Shown: positions 15,526-22,816, counted from the first letter of the stretch. The stretch: DNA of 40,207 nt from Candidatus Uhrbacteria bacterium RIFOXYB12_FULL_58_10 (GCA_001791645.1 MGFA01000006.1:1-40207); one strand, 5' to 3'. The notes: generated from the letters alone by a model not told the origin. Made by a program: numbers and translations.

Positions 15526-16440
15526 ATGCAGGTCAATTTCGAGATCGTCATCTTCCCGCGACACGACATGCCCTGGGAGGAGTTCGTCCGGACCACGCCG
15601 CCACGCTCGATCGCCTTAGATGGCGTCGTAAAGGGTGGTCCGAGGTTCGATCCGGCAACGCTACATCAAAACTTCGATCATCACGACGGCGTGGTCAGAG
15701 AAGCGACGATGTGCACAGCGATGCAGGTGTTCTACGCCATCAAGGGCGGACTCATGCGGTCGTTCGGTGGCGATACCTGCTACATCTACATCAACGATAC
15801 GGATCAAGATACGTCCCTGGCAGTCTGGATCCTGCTCAACTACAAGTTGTTCGAGGGCACGCAGAGCATCCCCCACATCAATCGGCTACTTGAACTGGAC
15901 AACCGCTGGGATGTTACCGGCGGGGCATTCCCCATGAACCTGAACGATGCGCTACTGCGTCAGCACAGCTGGGTGTTCCAACCCTACACCGATCTGAGAA
16001 AGTCTGGGGGCCTGGCCAGTGCCACCGAGGTCGAGTTGCGCAACAACTTAGAGGCCGTCCTAGCTCGATTGACGCAGTACCTCATGGGCCAAGGAGGAGA
16101 GGTCGAGATGGATACTCGGCACGAGATCCTCTTCGATCATCCGCGCTTCAAGATCGTCAATGAGATCGGCGGCAATGATGCGAGGTATCACCTCTACGCC
16201 AATGGCATGGACGCCTTCATCAGCCTCGTAGCGACGCGTCCCGATGGCCGCTTCATCTACTCGGTTGGACGGCGATCCTGCTACATCCCGTTCCCCGTCA
16301 CCAGGCTCTTCCAAGTCTTCAATGCCGCCGAAGGACAGAATCGCTGGGGTGGCTCGGACCTCATCGGCGGCTGCGCGCGAGGCGATGGCAGCAAGCTGGA
16401 ATGGGGACAGTTGCGAGATCTCACGCTCGCAGAACTCTGA
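15526..16440 (+). CDS. DHH-motif protein of unknown function (cargo)
   Basis: This 304-residue soluble protein contains 'QNFDHHDG' (near residue 50), 'DTDQDTSLAVWIL' (near 90-102) and a C-terminal 'GGSDLIGG' (near 280). These recall the DHH and glycine motifs of DHH/DHHA1 phosphoesterases. The order differs from RecJ/NrnA, where the D-rich motif precedes DHH, so a true DHH enzyme is not proven. ATG 15526 has a GGAG site 8 nt upstream, which is unusual here; an in-frame ATG at 15487 has none. GC content and codon use are higher than in neighbouring cargo, suggesting a different source. A strong terminator follows. Confidence 0.7.
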   Translation: MQVNFEIVIFPRHDMPWEEFVRTTPPRSIALDGVVKGGPRFDPATLHQNFDHHDGVVREATMCTAMQVFYAIKGGLMRSFGGDTCYIYINDTDQDTSLAVWILLNYKLFEGTQSIPHINRLLELDNRWDVTGGAFPMNLNDALLRQHSWVFQPYTDLRKSGGLASATEVELRNNLEAVLARLTQYLMGQGGEVEMDTRHEILFDHPRFKIVNEIGGNDARYHLYANGMDAFISLVATRPDGRFIYSVGRRSCYIPFPVTRLFQVFNAAEGQNRWGGSDLIGGCARGDGSKLEWGQLRDLTLAEL

Positions 16441-16441
16441 T

Positions 16442-16460
16442 CGCGACGCGGCACGTCGCG
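16442..16460. other. Hairpin just after the DHH-motif gene
   Basis: CGCGACG and CGTCGCG form a perfect 7-bp stem around CGGCA directly after the stop codon. No T run follows; it may protect the transcript end. Confidence 0.45.
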
Positions 16461-16462
16461 TG

Positions 16463-16503
16463 AGGTCCTCCGGAAGATAATTCCGGGGGACCTAATTGTT
16501 TTT
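16463..16503 (+). terminator. Terminator of the DHH-motif gene
   Basis: AGGTCC-T-CCGGAA pairs with TTCCGG-G-GGACCT around GATAA, followed by AATTGTTTTT. Confidence 0.8.
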
Positions 16504-16512
16504 GGGTGAATC

Positions 16513-16541
16513 AAAACAGATCACTTCGCGGGGTTGTTTTG
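16513..16541. repeat. Relic of an element left-end terminator
   Basis: ATCAAAACA...TGTTTTGTTTAGG resembles the terminators after left ends B and D (flanks ATCAAAAC and GTTTTGTTTA are shared), but the stem is degraded and no GGACAA palindrome precedes it. It probably marks the former left end of the last element, whose cargo is the next gene. Confidence 0.45.
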
Positions 16542-16586
16542 TTTAGGTAGAATAGACTGGTCTGAGATCATATTTATGCTGGAATT

Positions 16587-17072
16587 ATGCCAAACGAAAA
16601 TCAAAAAATATATGACTGGTTGGACTTCGCCCAATCTTATTTACACAGTGCGGATCTCCTATTCGATACAATGATTGTCAACAACAGAGAAATCATGGTG
16701 ACTTATATTCCTGCAATGTATTTACTTAAACACGGCGCGGAAGTCTTCATAAAAATGACCTTTGTAATCCTTAATGACGAACTCGGAGGAGACGGAAAAA
16801 TTCATGATGCGCGAAAACTGATCGAAAAAATGTGTGAGCTAATATCATCAAATTCTGAAAAAGTAAAAAATGGGCTAGTTAAAAATTTAGCTGACGAAAA
16901 GAAATCTGCTAGTCCTGACAAGGGAAGGATTTCAGATTTAAAAACCGCAATCGCGGATTTACCGAAACTTCAAGTCAATCTTATGGAATTGAAGCAATTA
17001 GTTCTGAAATACTACTACTGGAGTGGACACCGTATGCTAGACACACTTCCCATGGAGGGGGAAAATATCTAG
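16587..17072 (+). CDS. Possible HEPN-domain protein (cargo of the last unit)
   Basis: This 161-residue, AT-rich, all-helical protein has the outline of a HEPN domain: 'WLDFAQSYLHSADLLF' (helix 1), 'MYLLKHGAEVFIKM' (the usual long second helix) and 'KIHDARKLIEKM' (compare the common HDL segment). The RxxxxH ribonuclease motif of active HEPN toxins is not clear. HEPN proteins pair with nucleotidyltransferases or act alone in defence, but no partner is present. The gene lies between a relic left end and attR. It could also be another helical family; the call is moderate. Confidence 0.55.
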   Translation: MPNENQKIYDWLDFAQSYLHSADLLFDTMIVNNREIMVTYIPAMYLLKHGAEVFIKMTFVILNDELGGDGKIHDARKLIEKMCELISSNSEKVKNGLVKNLADEKKSASPDKGRISDLKTAIADLPKLQVNLMELKQLVLKYYYWSGHRMLDTLPMEGENI

Positions 17073-17137
17073 CGTATGTGGTCCACTCCAGGGTGGTAAG
17101 GACCCCATTTATTTTCGAATCGGTACTGGACGAATCC

Positions 17138-17194
17138 TTGGAAATCCCTTATAGTAACCATACGTGATGAGTTTAGAATCCGCGTACACCGCCA
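17138..17194 (+). repeat. attR: 57-nt right end joined to chromosome
   Basis: TTGGAAATCCCTTATAGTAA begins a segment of exactly the same length (57 nt to the end of CCGCCA) as right ends C, D and E, and it ends GCGTACACCGCCA. After the core comes ATTGCACAATC-free chromosomal sequence (TTGCACAATC) rather than GGACAA. The inferred empty site is the tRNA-Ser(TGA) CCA end followed directly by the membrane-protein gene at 17207. Confidence 0.8.
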
Positions 17195-17206
17195 TTGCAC
17201 AATCAT

Positions 17207-17710
17207 ATGGAGGACACAACGCAAACGACATCGTTCGAAACCGGCCGCGCCAACGTGGCCTGGGAAATCGACGAGTATACGCGCCAGACGCGTTCGCGCA
17301 ACTGGTATCTTGTCGCCGGAATCATCGGCGTGGCGTTGATTGTCTATTCAATCGCGAGCGCGAATTTTTTGTTCGCGGTGATCATCCTGATGATCGGAAT
17401 CATTACGCTTATCACGGATTTCAAGCAGCCGGATCGCGTCACGGTCGCGATTACTCCTACTGGCCTCGTGGTAGGGGACATTGCCTATGATTTCCGCGCG
17501 GTGCGTGATTTCTCCCTCGCGTACGAGCCGCCGGAGGTCAAAATTCTATACCTGACGTTCCGTCAGTTTTGGCAGCCCATGCTTGCCATTCCGCTCGAGG
17601 ACACGGACCCAAACGTGGTGCGTGCCGAGCTGTTGCCCTACTGCTTGGAGAATTTGGACCGTACGAGCGAAACCTTGACGGAAACCATCAAGCGGGTGTA
17701 TAAACTGTGA
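17207..17710 (+). CDS. Conserved two-helix membrane protein
   Basis: This 167-residue protein has a soluble N-terminus ('WEIDEYTRQTRSRNWY'), two closely spaced transmembrane helices (about residues 34-51 and 54-72) and a C-terminal ~95-residue beta-rich domain resembling the PH-like fold of small bacterial membrane proteins. I do not know its function. The ATG at 17207 is 12 nt inside the chromosome side of attR; a TTG at 17195 is possible. The island inserted immediately upstream, so its original promoter or the tRNA transcript may have been separated from it. Confidence 0.8.
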   Translation: MEDTTQTTSFETGRANVAWEIDEYTRQTRSRNWYLVAGIIGVALIVYSIASANFLFAVIILMIGIITLITDFKQPDRVTVAITPTGLVVGDIAYDFRAVRDFSLAYEPPEVKILYLTFRQFWQPMLAIPLEDTDPNVVRAELLPYCLENLDRTSETLTETIKRVYKL

Positions 17711-17731
17711 ACTTCACATCGTTTCGCCGCT

Positions 17732-17861
17732 GTGAGGGTCCATAAAATTGATGAGATGTTCTTGAACGGCGAGAACCGGACCGAGGCGTATACAGATATA
17801 CGTCGAGGGAGGATCGGAGCCGTAAAAGAACAGATCGCGATTTTATGGAGCCGTAACTCAC
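17732..17861 (+). ncRNA. Candidate structured RNA of about 130 nt
   Basis: Nested complementary segments occur in order: GTGAG/CTCAC (17732-17736 with 17857-17861), CCATAAAAT/ATTTTATGG (17740-17748 with 17840-17848), GTTCTT/AAGAAC, ACGGC/GCCGT, and GCGTATA/TATACGT near the apex. Together they make a long, regularly interrupted rod. There is no T run after it and tRNA-Arg starts at the next base, so tRNA 5' processing would also release this RNA. The outline recalls 6S RNA but I see no diagnostic motif, and the small SRP RNA tip motif is absent. Confidence 0.5.
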
Positions 17862-17938
17862 GCGCTCGTAGCTCAGTTGGATAGAGCATCAGCTTGCGGA
17901 GCTGAGGGTCGCACGTTCGAGTCGTGCCGAGCGCACCA
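17862..17938 (+). tRNA. tRNA-Arg(GCG)
   Basis: The acceptor GCGCTCG/CGAGCGC is followed by A73 and an encoded CCA. The anticodon arm TCAGC-TTGCGGA-GCTGA gives GCG. The T arm is GCACG-TTCGAGT-CGTGC. A in the D loop and A73 fit arginine identity. Most bacteria read CGC with an ACG (inosine) tRNA, so GCG is unusual. Confidence 0.85.
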
Positions 17939-17973
17939 CAAATGCTTCGCCTTTGGGCGGAGTATTTGTTTTT
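17938..17973 (+). terminator. Terminator after tRNA-Arg
   Basis: ACAAATGCTTCGCC pairs with GGCGGAGTATTTGT (two G-T wobbles) around TTTG, ending in a T run. Confidence 0.85.
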
Positions 17974-18055
17974 CGGAATGATCGGCCGTTTCCCCTTGCG
18001 GATTGACAGGATTTAGATTTTCCGGCAAGCTCGTAGCCCATGCAGGAGGTTGCGC

Positions 18056-19330
18056 ATGTCAAGACCAGATACCATAGAGGGTATGCAGGAGGAGCTTGAG
18101 GACCTATTGGTCCAATTGGCTCGTCTCATCTCGCTCGCGGCAGACAAGGGTTTCGAGCTTCGGTTCGTTCCAGTCGTCAGCAAGACGGGCACCATTCTTT
18201 CAAAGGCTGAGCCGCCAATTGAATCTCCGATGGAGCCGGAATCCCAGGTGGCAATGTTGCCTACGGAACCACCCTCGGAACCGTTGCGGCTCCATGTCTG
18301 TGTGCTTCCAGAGATCCGTCCAAGTCATCCATCTTCCGAACAGGCTGGTTGGCTGGAGGCATTGTGGGCATTTCTGCCACGTATGTACCAGCCGTTCTCG
18401 TCGATGGCCGACGAGGTCAATGACCTATCGAAACTCATTCTCGGCGAGGAGTTTCTCCGGTCATTTCCGAACCACGCGCAAGTTCTCCTCCTGCAGTACG
18501 CCGTCGCACGCGTGCGACATGGACAGAGCCTTGGTCTGTCCGACGCGGACGCGTTGCCGATCATCTCCGCCGTGGGCAAGTACGCGCAGCGGACGCGAAT
18601 CGGATTCGTGTACGGCCCGATGCGGTCGCACGGTCCGCGCCACGGCAGTTGGAAGGAGGACGCGCAAGCGTATCTCGATGAGCTCACGGATATCGCGTCC
18701 GCGTGGCCAGACGGTAGTGTCATGCCCGGTCGGCTCATGCGTTTGCTCGAGACGGCTGTTCTGGACGCAGATCCCCTGGGGGATGTGCTTGCCGCGCTCG
18801 GCGCTGCCATTCGTGGCGGCGTTTCGCAGAGCGATCCGCGTATCGTACGGCTGCTCGATCCGTTCGTTGAGGACCTGGACGCCACCGCTCAATACAAGAC
18901 GTTGCGCGCTGCCATTCGCGCCGCGCGCAAGGAGTCGCTAGTCGTTCCAGTGAATCCAATCGACGAATCTGCCCTCATTCCCGAGGATTGGCCCTGGCTC
19001 GCCTTTACGCGCGGCAAGCGGGCAGTGATGGTAGGGGGTGATCCGCGCGAGCCGAACCGGATTCGCATCCAGCGTGCGTTCGGGTTTGCCGAGCTCCTGT
19101 GGGAGCCGTCAGGCGGACGTCGGAACTCGCTCCAACAGGTACGGGATCGCGTTACCGGAGGCGGGGTGGACTTCGTCATCCTTCTTCGCAGGTTCATCGG
19201 GCATGATGTGGACAAGGTGGTTTTGCCAGCATGTCGTGAAGCCGGGGTCTCATGGATTTCAGTATCGGCCGGATATGGAATCGTGCGAATTCGGCAGGAA
19301 ATCGAGCGCATGATCGCAAAACCGCTGTAG
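18056..19330 (+). CDS. Unknown protein with a DUF2325-like C-terminal domain
   Basis: This 424-residue protein starts with a coiled-coil-like helix, a Pro/Glu-rich linker (about 50-85) and a helical central region (about 105-300). The last ~105 residues ('VMVGGDPREPNRIRIQRAFG', then a 'FVILLRRFIGHD' segment, then 'CREAGVSW') resemble DUF2325. That domain shares the VGGD start, a VSHD-like middle and a final Cys-containing strand. DUF2325 proteins often sit near defence or mobile genes. ATG 18056 is fixed by a perfect AGGAGG 6 nt upstream, which is exceptional in this window and may mark acquired DNA or high expression. A TTGACA lies at 18003-18008 but its -10 is poor. Confidence 0.7.
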   Translation: MSRPDTIEGMQEELEDLLVQLARLISLAADKGFELRFVPVVSKTGTILSKAEPPIESPMEPESQVAMLPTEPPSEPLRLHVCVLPEIRPSHPSSEQAGWLEALWAFLPRMYQPFSSMADEVNDLSKLILGEEFLRSFPNHAQVLLLQYAVARVRHGQSLGLSDADALPIISAVGKYAQRTRIGFVYGPMRSHGPRHGSWKEDAQAYLDELTDIASAWPDGSVMPGRLMRLLETAVLDADPLGDVLAALGAAIRGGVSQSDPRIVRLLDPFVEDLDATAQYKTLRAAIRAARKESLVVPVNPIDESALIPEDWPWLAFTRGKRAVMVGGDPREPNRIRIQRAFGFAELLWEPSGGRRNSLQQVRDRVTGGGVDFVILLRRFIGHDVDKVVLPACREAGVSWISVSAGYGIVRIRQEIERMIAKPL

Positions 19331-19335
19331 GCACG

Positions 19336-19364
19336 GCTCGTCGGGGACACCGCCGGGCTTTTTT
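19336..19364 (+). terminator. Terminator after the DUF2325-like gene
   Basis: GCTCGTCGG pairs with CCGCCGGGC (one mismatch) around GGACA, followed by TTTTTT. Confidence 0.75.
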
Positions 19365-19411
19365 GTTACAGTGTGACCGAAATGTAAAATGTCGATTTTT
19401 AAATTTCATGC

Positions 19412-21484
19412 ATGGCCATGCACCTGTCCACACCCGTTGGCGCGCTTTCCGGCATCGGCGGGAACGCGGAAAAAGACCTGCGTTTGCTCGGAATCGTAAG
19501 TATTCGGGATCTTTTGTCGTATTGGCCATTCCGGTATGAGGATTATTCCGTGGAAAAGCCGATTGTGTCCCTGCGTCATGACGACACGGTGACGGTAACG
19601 GTACGCATTCGTTCCATCGAGTCGAGGCCGAGCAAGAATAGGCACGTGACGCTGACCGAGGCGATCGTCGAGGATGAGACAGGGGAGCTGAAGGTGACCT
19701 GGTTCAACCAACCTTATCTCACCAAAACCTTGCGCCCAGGTTCGCGGCTTTCGCTCGCCGGTCGGGTGGACAACCGGTTTTCAGGATTTGCCGGAGCATG
19801 CACGCTTGTGAGTCCCGTGTGGGAGCCGGCCGGCGCGCGCGTGCACACCGGGCGCATCATTCCTGTGTACGGGCTTTCCGGGTCGCTTACCATGCGCCGG
19901 CTGCGCGGGGCAATTGAGCGCGCGCTACCCGCGGCCGAGGAGTTGCCGGAGTTCTTGCCAGAGGATATCGTCGCGAACGAGTCGTTTCCGTCGCTCGCAC
20001 AGGCCGTTCGCGCGGTACATTTTCCCGAGTCGCGCGCGGCCCTTGACGCGGCGATAGCACGATTAAAATTCGACGAGCTTTTTTTGCACCAGCTTATGTT
20101 CGCGCGGGTGAGGAGCGAGCGTGCGGTGCGCCTTGCGCGTCCTGTTCCAACGGATGTTACGTTTTTGAAATCATTCGTAGCGTCACTTCCATTTACGCTC
20201 ACCGAAGCCCAGCGTCGCGCGGCCTGGAGGATCGTCCAGGACTGCTCGAAGGACCGTCCCATGAACCGGCTGCTCGAAGGCGACGTCGGGAGCGGAAAAA
20301 CGGCCGTGGCTATGATTGCCATCGCGGGCGTGATCCACGTTGGTATGACTGCGGCCTACCTGGCGCCGACCGAGATCCTCGCCTCGCAGCAACAAGCGGT
20401 AATAATTCGTTTTTTCGTTGACGTACCAATGCCCGGTATCGGTATCGGGTTGTTGACCGCGTCGCGGGCAAGGATTGGCGACGAGGAAGTGTCGCGCAAG
20501 GAACTGTTCGCCGCGCTCGCGGACGGCCGCGTGCGGTGCCTGGTTGGCACGCACGCGCTCCTGCAGGGGATCGATATCCCGGACCTTTCGCTCGTGGTCG
20601 TCGACGAGCAGCATCGCTTCGGGGTCGAGCAACGCAAGGCGCTCCTGGAACGCGCTCCCGCGCCGCACCTGCTGTCCATGACCGCGACCCCAATTCCACG
20701 CTCGCTCGCGCTCACCATTTACGGCGACCTTGACCTATCCGTTTTGAATCAGATGCCAGGCGGTCGCAAACCCGTTGTCACGCGCCTCGTGTTCGAGAAG
20801 GACAAGCGGGACATGTGGGACCACGTGGCAGCCGAGGTTCGCGAAGGGCGCCAGGCATTCGTGGTGTGTCCGCTCATCGACCAGTCCGACGCGCTCGGCG
20901 CAAAGTCCGTGGCCGAGGTCGCGAAAACGGTGACGGGCGTGCTTCCGAAGTCGGTTCGCGTGGGAATTCTTCACGGAAAATTGCCGTCCGACGAAAAGGC
21001 CGCGTCCATCGACGCGTTTCGGTTGGGCCAAATCGACGTGCTGGTTTCAACCACCGTGGTGGAGGTCGGCGTGGACGTCCCGAACGCGAGCGTCATGCTG
21101 ATCGTCGGGGCCGATCGGTTCGGGCTTTCCCAGCTGCACCAGCTGCGCGGCCGCGTCGGTCGCTCGGACATCCAGTCGCACTGCTACCTGGTACCGGACG
21201 GATGGACGCCGAACGCGAAGGAGCGGCTCACGGCCATGACGCGTACCACCGACGGGTTTGAGCTCGCGGAAATTGATCTTAGGCTCCGCGGGGCAGGAAA
21301 CGTGTTCGGCACCGCGCAATCCGGCTTTCCGGACTTCAAACTCGCCACGGAAGCCGATGTTCCGCTCATGAAAAAAACGCGCGACATGGCCGCGCGTCTC
21401 CTTGGGGACGATCCAAACCTGGATGCCTACCCGTTGCTCAGGGAGCAGGTTCGGATCGCATTCGATCAGGTGCATTTGGAGTAG
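19412..21484 (+). CDS. recG: ATP-dependent DNA helicase RecG
   Basis: This 690-residue protein is full length for RecG. It has the N-terminal wedge/OB domain ('LLGIVSIRDLLSYWPFRYED' opening), Walker A GDVGSGKT near residue 290, the DEQHRFGVEQR motif near 398, 'MTATPIPRSLALT' (motif III) and the C-terminal 'GRVGRS' (motif VI) and 'DLRLRGAGNVFGTAQSG'. RecG reverses stalled replication forks and migrates Holliday junctions. Start ATG 19412 is chosen; an ATG two codons later is also possible. It converges on radA, and both stop codons are part of a shared palindrome. Confidence 0.97.
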   Translation: MAMHLSTPVGALSGIGGNAEKDLRLLGIVSIRDLLSYWPFRYEDYSVEKPIVSLRHDDTVTVTVRIRSIESRPSKNRHVTLTEAIVEDETGELKVTWFNQPYLTKTLRPGSRLSLAGRVDNRFSGFAGACTLVSPVWEPAGARVHTGRIIPVYGLSGSLTMRRLRGAIERALPAAEELPEFLPEDIVANESFPSLAQAVRAVHFPESRAALDAAIARLKFDELFLHQLMFARVRSERAVRLARPVPTDVTFLKSFVASLPFTLTEAQRRAAWRIVQDCSKDRPMNRLLEGDVGSGKTAVAMIAIAGVIHVGMTAAYLAPTEILASQQQAVIIRFFVDVPMPGIGIGLLTASRARIGDEEVSRKELFAALADGRVRCLVGTHALLQGIDIPDLSLVVVDEQHRFGVEQRKALLERAPAPHLLSMTATPIPRSLALTIYGDLDLSVLNQMPGGRKPVVTRLVFEKDKRDMWDHVAAEVREGRQAFVVCPLIDQSDALGAKSVAEVAKTVTGVLPKSVRVGILHGKLPSDEKAASIDAFRLGQIDVLVSTTVVEVGVDVPNASVMLIVGADRFGLSQLHQLRGRVGRSDIQSHCYLVPDGWTPNAKERLTAMTRTTDGFELAEIDLRLRGAGNVFGTAQSGFPDFKLATEADVPLMKKTRDMAARLLGDDPNLDAYPLLREQVRIAFDQVHLE

Positions 21485-21545
21485 AAAATTAAAAGATACA
21501 AGAAACAAAAACGAGAATTTGTATCTTGTATCTTTTAATTTTCTA
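21482..21545. terminator. 22-bp perfect palindromic terminator shared by recG and radA
   Basis: Two perfect complementary 22-nt arms (21482-21503 and 21524-21545) flank a 20-nt loop. Each arm begins, on its own coding strand, with the TAG stop codon of the converging gene. The stem is AT-rich (AGAAAATTAAAAGATACAAG) and so gives T-rich 3' sides on both strands. Confidence 0.8.
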
Positions 21546-22814
21546 TAACTCTCGCACGGTCTTGATCGACTTCGGGGTCAGAACGGTATCGATGCCCATG
21601 CGTTTTGCCTCGGATGTGCGGCGTTCGACGTTTGGGACGGAGCGCGTTTCGCCGCCGAGCCCAACTTCGCCCACGTAGACCGCGGGCTTCTCGGCCGCGA
21701 CGTTTCCCGCCGCGCTCACGATGGCCGCGCACACGGCCAGGTCCGCGGCCGGCTCGCGCAACTCGAGTCCGCCGATCACGTTCACGTACACGTCTGCCTC
21801 GCCAAGTTTGAGCCCCGCGTGCTTCGACAGAATCGCGCAGAGCATCTGGAGCCGGTTCTGGTCGAATCCGCTCGCGCGACGCACGGGCGTCCCGTAGCTC
21901 GATTTTTCCACGAGCGCCTGCACTTCCACGAGGAACACGCGGGAACCTTCCATGGTCGCGGCGATCACGGAGCCGGGGACATTCCGACGTTCTTCCAAAA
22001 ATCGCCCGGACGGATTTTCCACGGTCGCGAGGCCCGTGGCGGTCATCTCGAACACGCCGACCTCGTCGGTCGCCCCGAAGCGATTTTTTGTCGCGCGCAA
22101 AATGCGGTAGGCATGCACGGGGTCGCCCTCGAGCGACACCACCACGTCCACCAGGTGCTCGAGCGTCTTTGGCCCGGCAATGGCGCCGTCCTTGGTAACC
22201 TGGCCGATGAGCAGCACGGGGATGTTGGTGCGCTTGGCAAGGTCGAGAAGCAGGGAGGTGGCGTAGCGCACCATGGCCGGCGTTCCGGCGCCCGAGTCGA
22301 GCTCCGAGGAAACGAGCGTTTGCACGGAGTCCACGATCGCGAGCGAGGGGCGTTCATTCTCAATGGTGGCCACGATCGTTTCGATGGGCAGCGCCTCAAG
22401 GAAGTTGACCGCATCGGGCCTCAGGCCGAGACGCGCAAACCGGCCCGCGAGCTGCGGCGCGGATTCCTCGCCCGATACGTAGAGGGAAGGGTGGCTTCCC
22501 GCGACCTGCGCCACGAGCGTCGATTTGCCGATGCCCGGTTCGCCGGACAACAAAACAAGCGCCCCACGCATCATGCCTCCGCCGAGTACGCGGTCTATTT
22601 CCGGGATTCCCGTTTCGATCCGTCCCGGGTCTGCCGCGCCGGCGGCCTCCGAGATCGGCTTCGAAACCGCGGCCTTTGTCTTCACGCCCGTCTCCTTGCC
22701 TCTCGGTCTCTCAGCCTGGCCGCCTTCTTCCCCGACCGTTCCCCATTTTCCGCATTCCGTGCACCTCCCGCTCCACTTCGGAAACTGCGCGTCACAATTT
22801 GAGCAGGAGAACAT
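21543..22814 (-). CDS. radA: DNA repair protein RadA (Sms)
   Basis: This 423-residue protein has an N-terminal zinc finger (CSNC...CTEC, residues 4-21), a RecA-like ATPase with Walker A SGEPGIGKST near residue 90, the RadA signature KNRFG near 243, and a Lon-like C-terminal domain. RadA is a branch-migration helicase in recombination and natural transformation. It is the last gene of the eight-gene - strand operon, 2 nt after the pilin-M15 gene. Convergence with recG places two branch-migration enzymes side by side. Confidence 0.97.
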   Translation of the reverse strand: MFSCSNCDAQFPKWSGRCTECGKWGTVGEEGGQAERPRGKETGVKTKAAVSKPISEAAGAADPGRIETGIPEIDRVLGGGMMRGALVLLSGEPGIGKSTLVAQVAGSHPSLYVSGEESAPQLAGRFARLGLRPDAVNFLEALPIETIVATIENERPSLAIVDSVQTLVSSELDSGAGTPAMVRYATSLLLDLAKRTNIPVLLIGQVTKDGAIAGPKTLEHLVDVVVSLEGDPVHAYRILRATKNRFGATDEVGVFEMTATGLATVENPSGRFLEERRNVPGSVIAATMEGSRVFLVEVQALVEKSSYGTPVRRASGFDQNRLQMLCAILSKHAGLKLGEADVYVNVIGGLELREPAADLAVCAAIVSAAGNVAAEKPAVYVGEVGLGGETRSVPNVERRTSEAKRMGIDTVLTPKSIKTVREL

Positions 22815-22816
22815 AG

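Larger units (their letters stand above)
7505..17194. mobile_element. tRNA-Ser-targeted composite serine-recombinase island
   Basis: The left boundary is the CCGCCA end of tRNA-Ser(TGA) fused to the element's left-end palindrome. The right boundary is an element right end fused at CCGCCA to chromosomal sequence (17195 onward) leading into a housekeeping-type gene. Between them are two further complete right-end/core/left-end junctions (C at 12144-12265, D at 15076-15197), one inverted junction (E at 15230-15351) and one left end attached to what looks like a foreign tRNA end (B at 9557-9627). The two recombinases lie ~300 nt inside junctions C and D and read away from them. The simplest reading is several related elements stacked at one site, later rearranged. 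Cargo is unlike the flanks: lower GC in several genes and families typical of accessory regions. Confidence 0.85.

Noticed and set aside
17732-17861. Small SRP RNA or RNase P RNA
   Set aside because: The GGAAGCAGCC-type SRP tip is absent and RNase P RNA would be much longer with its conserved core motifs.
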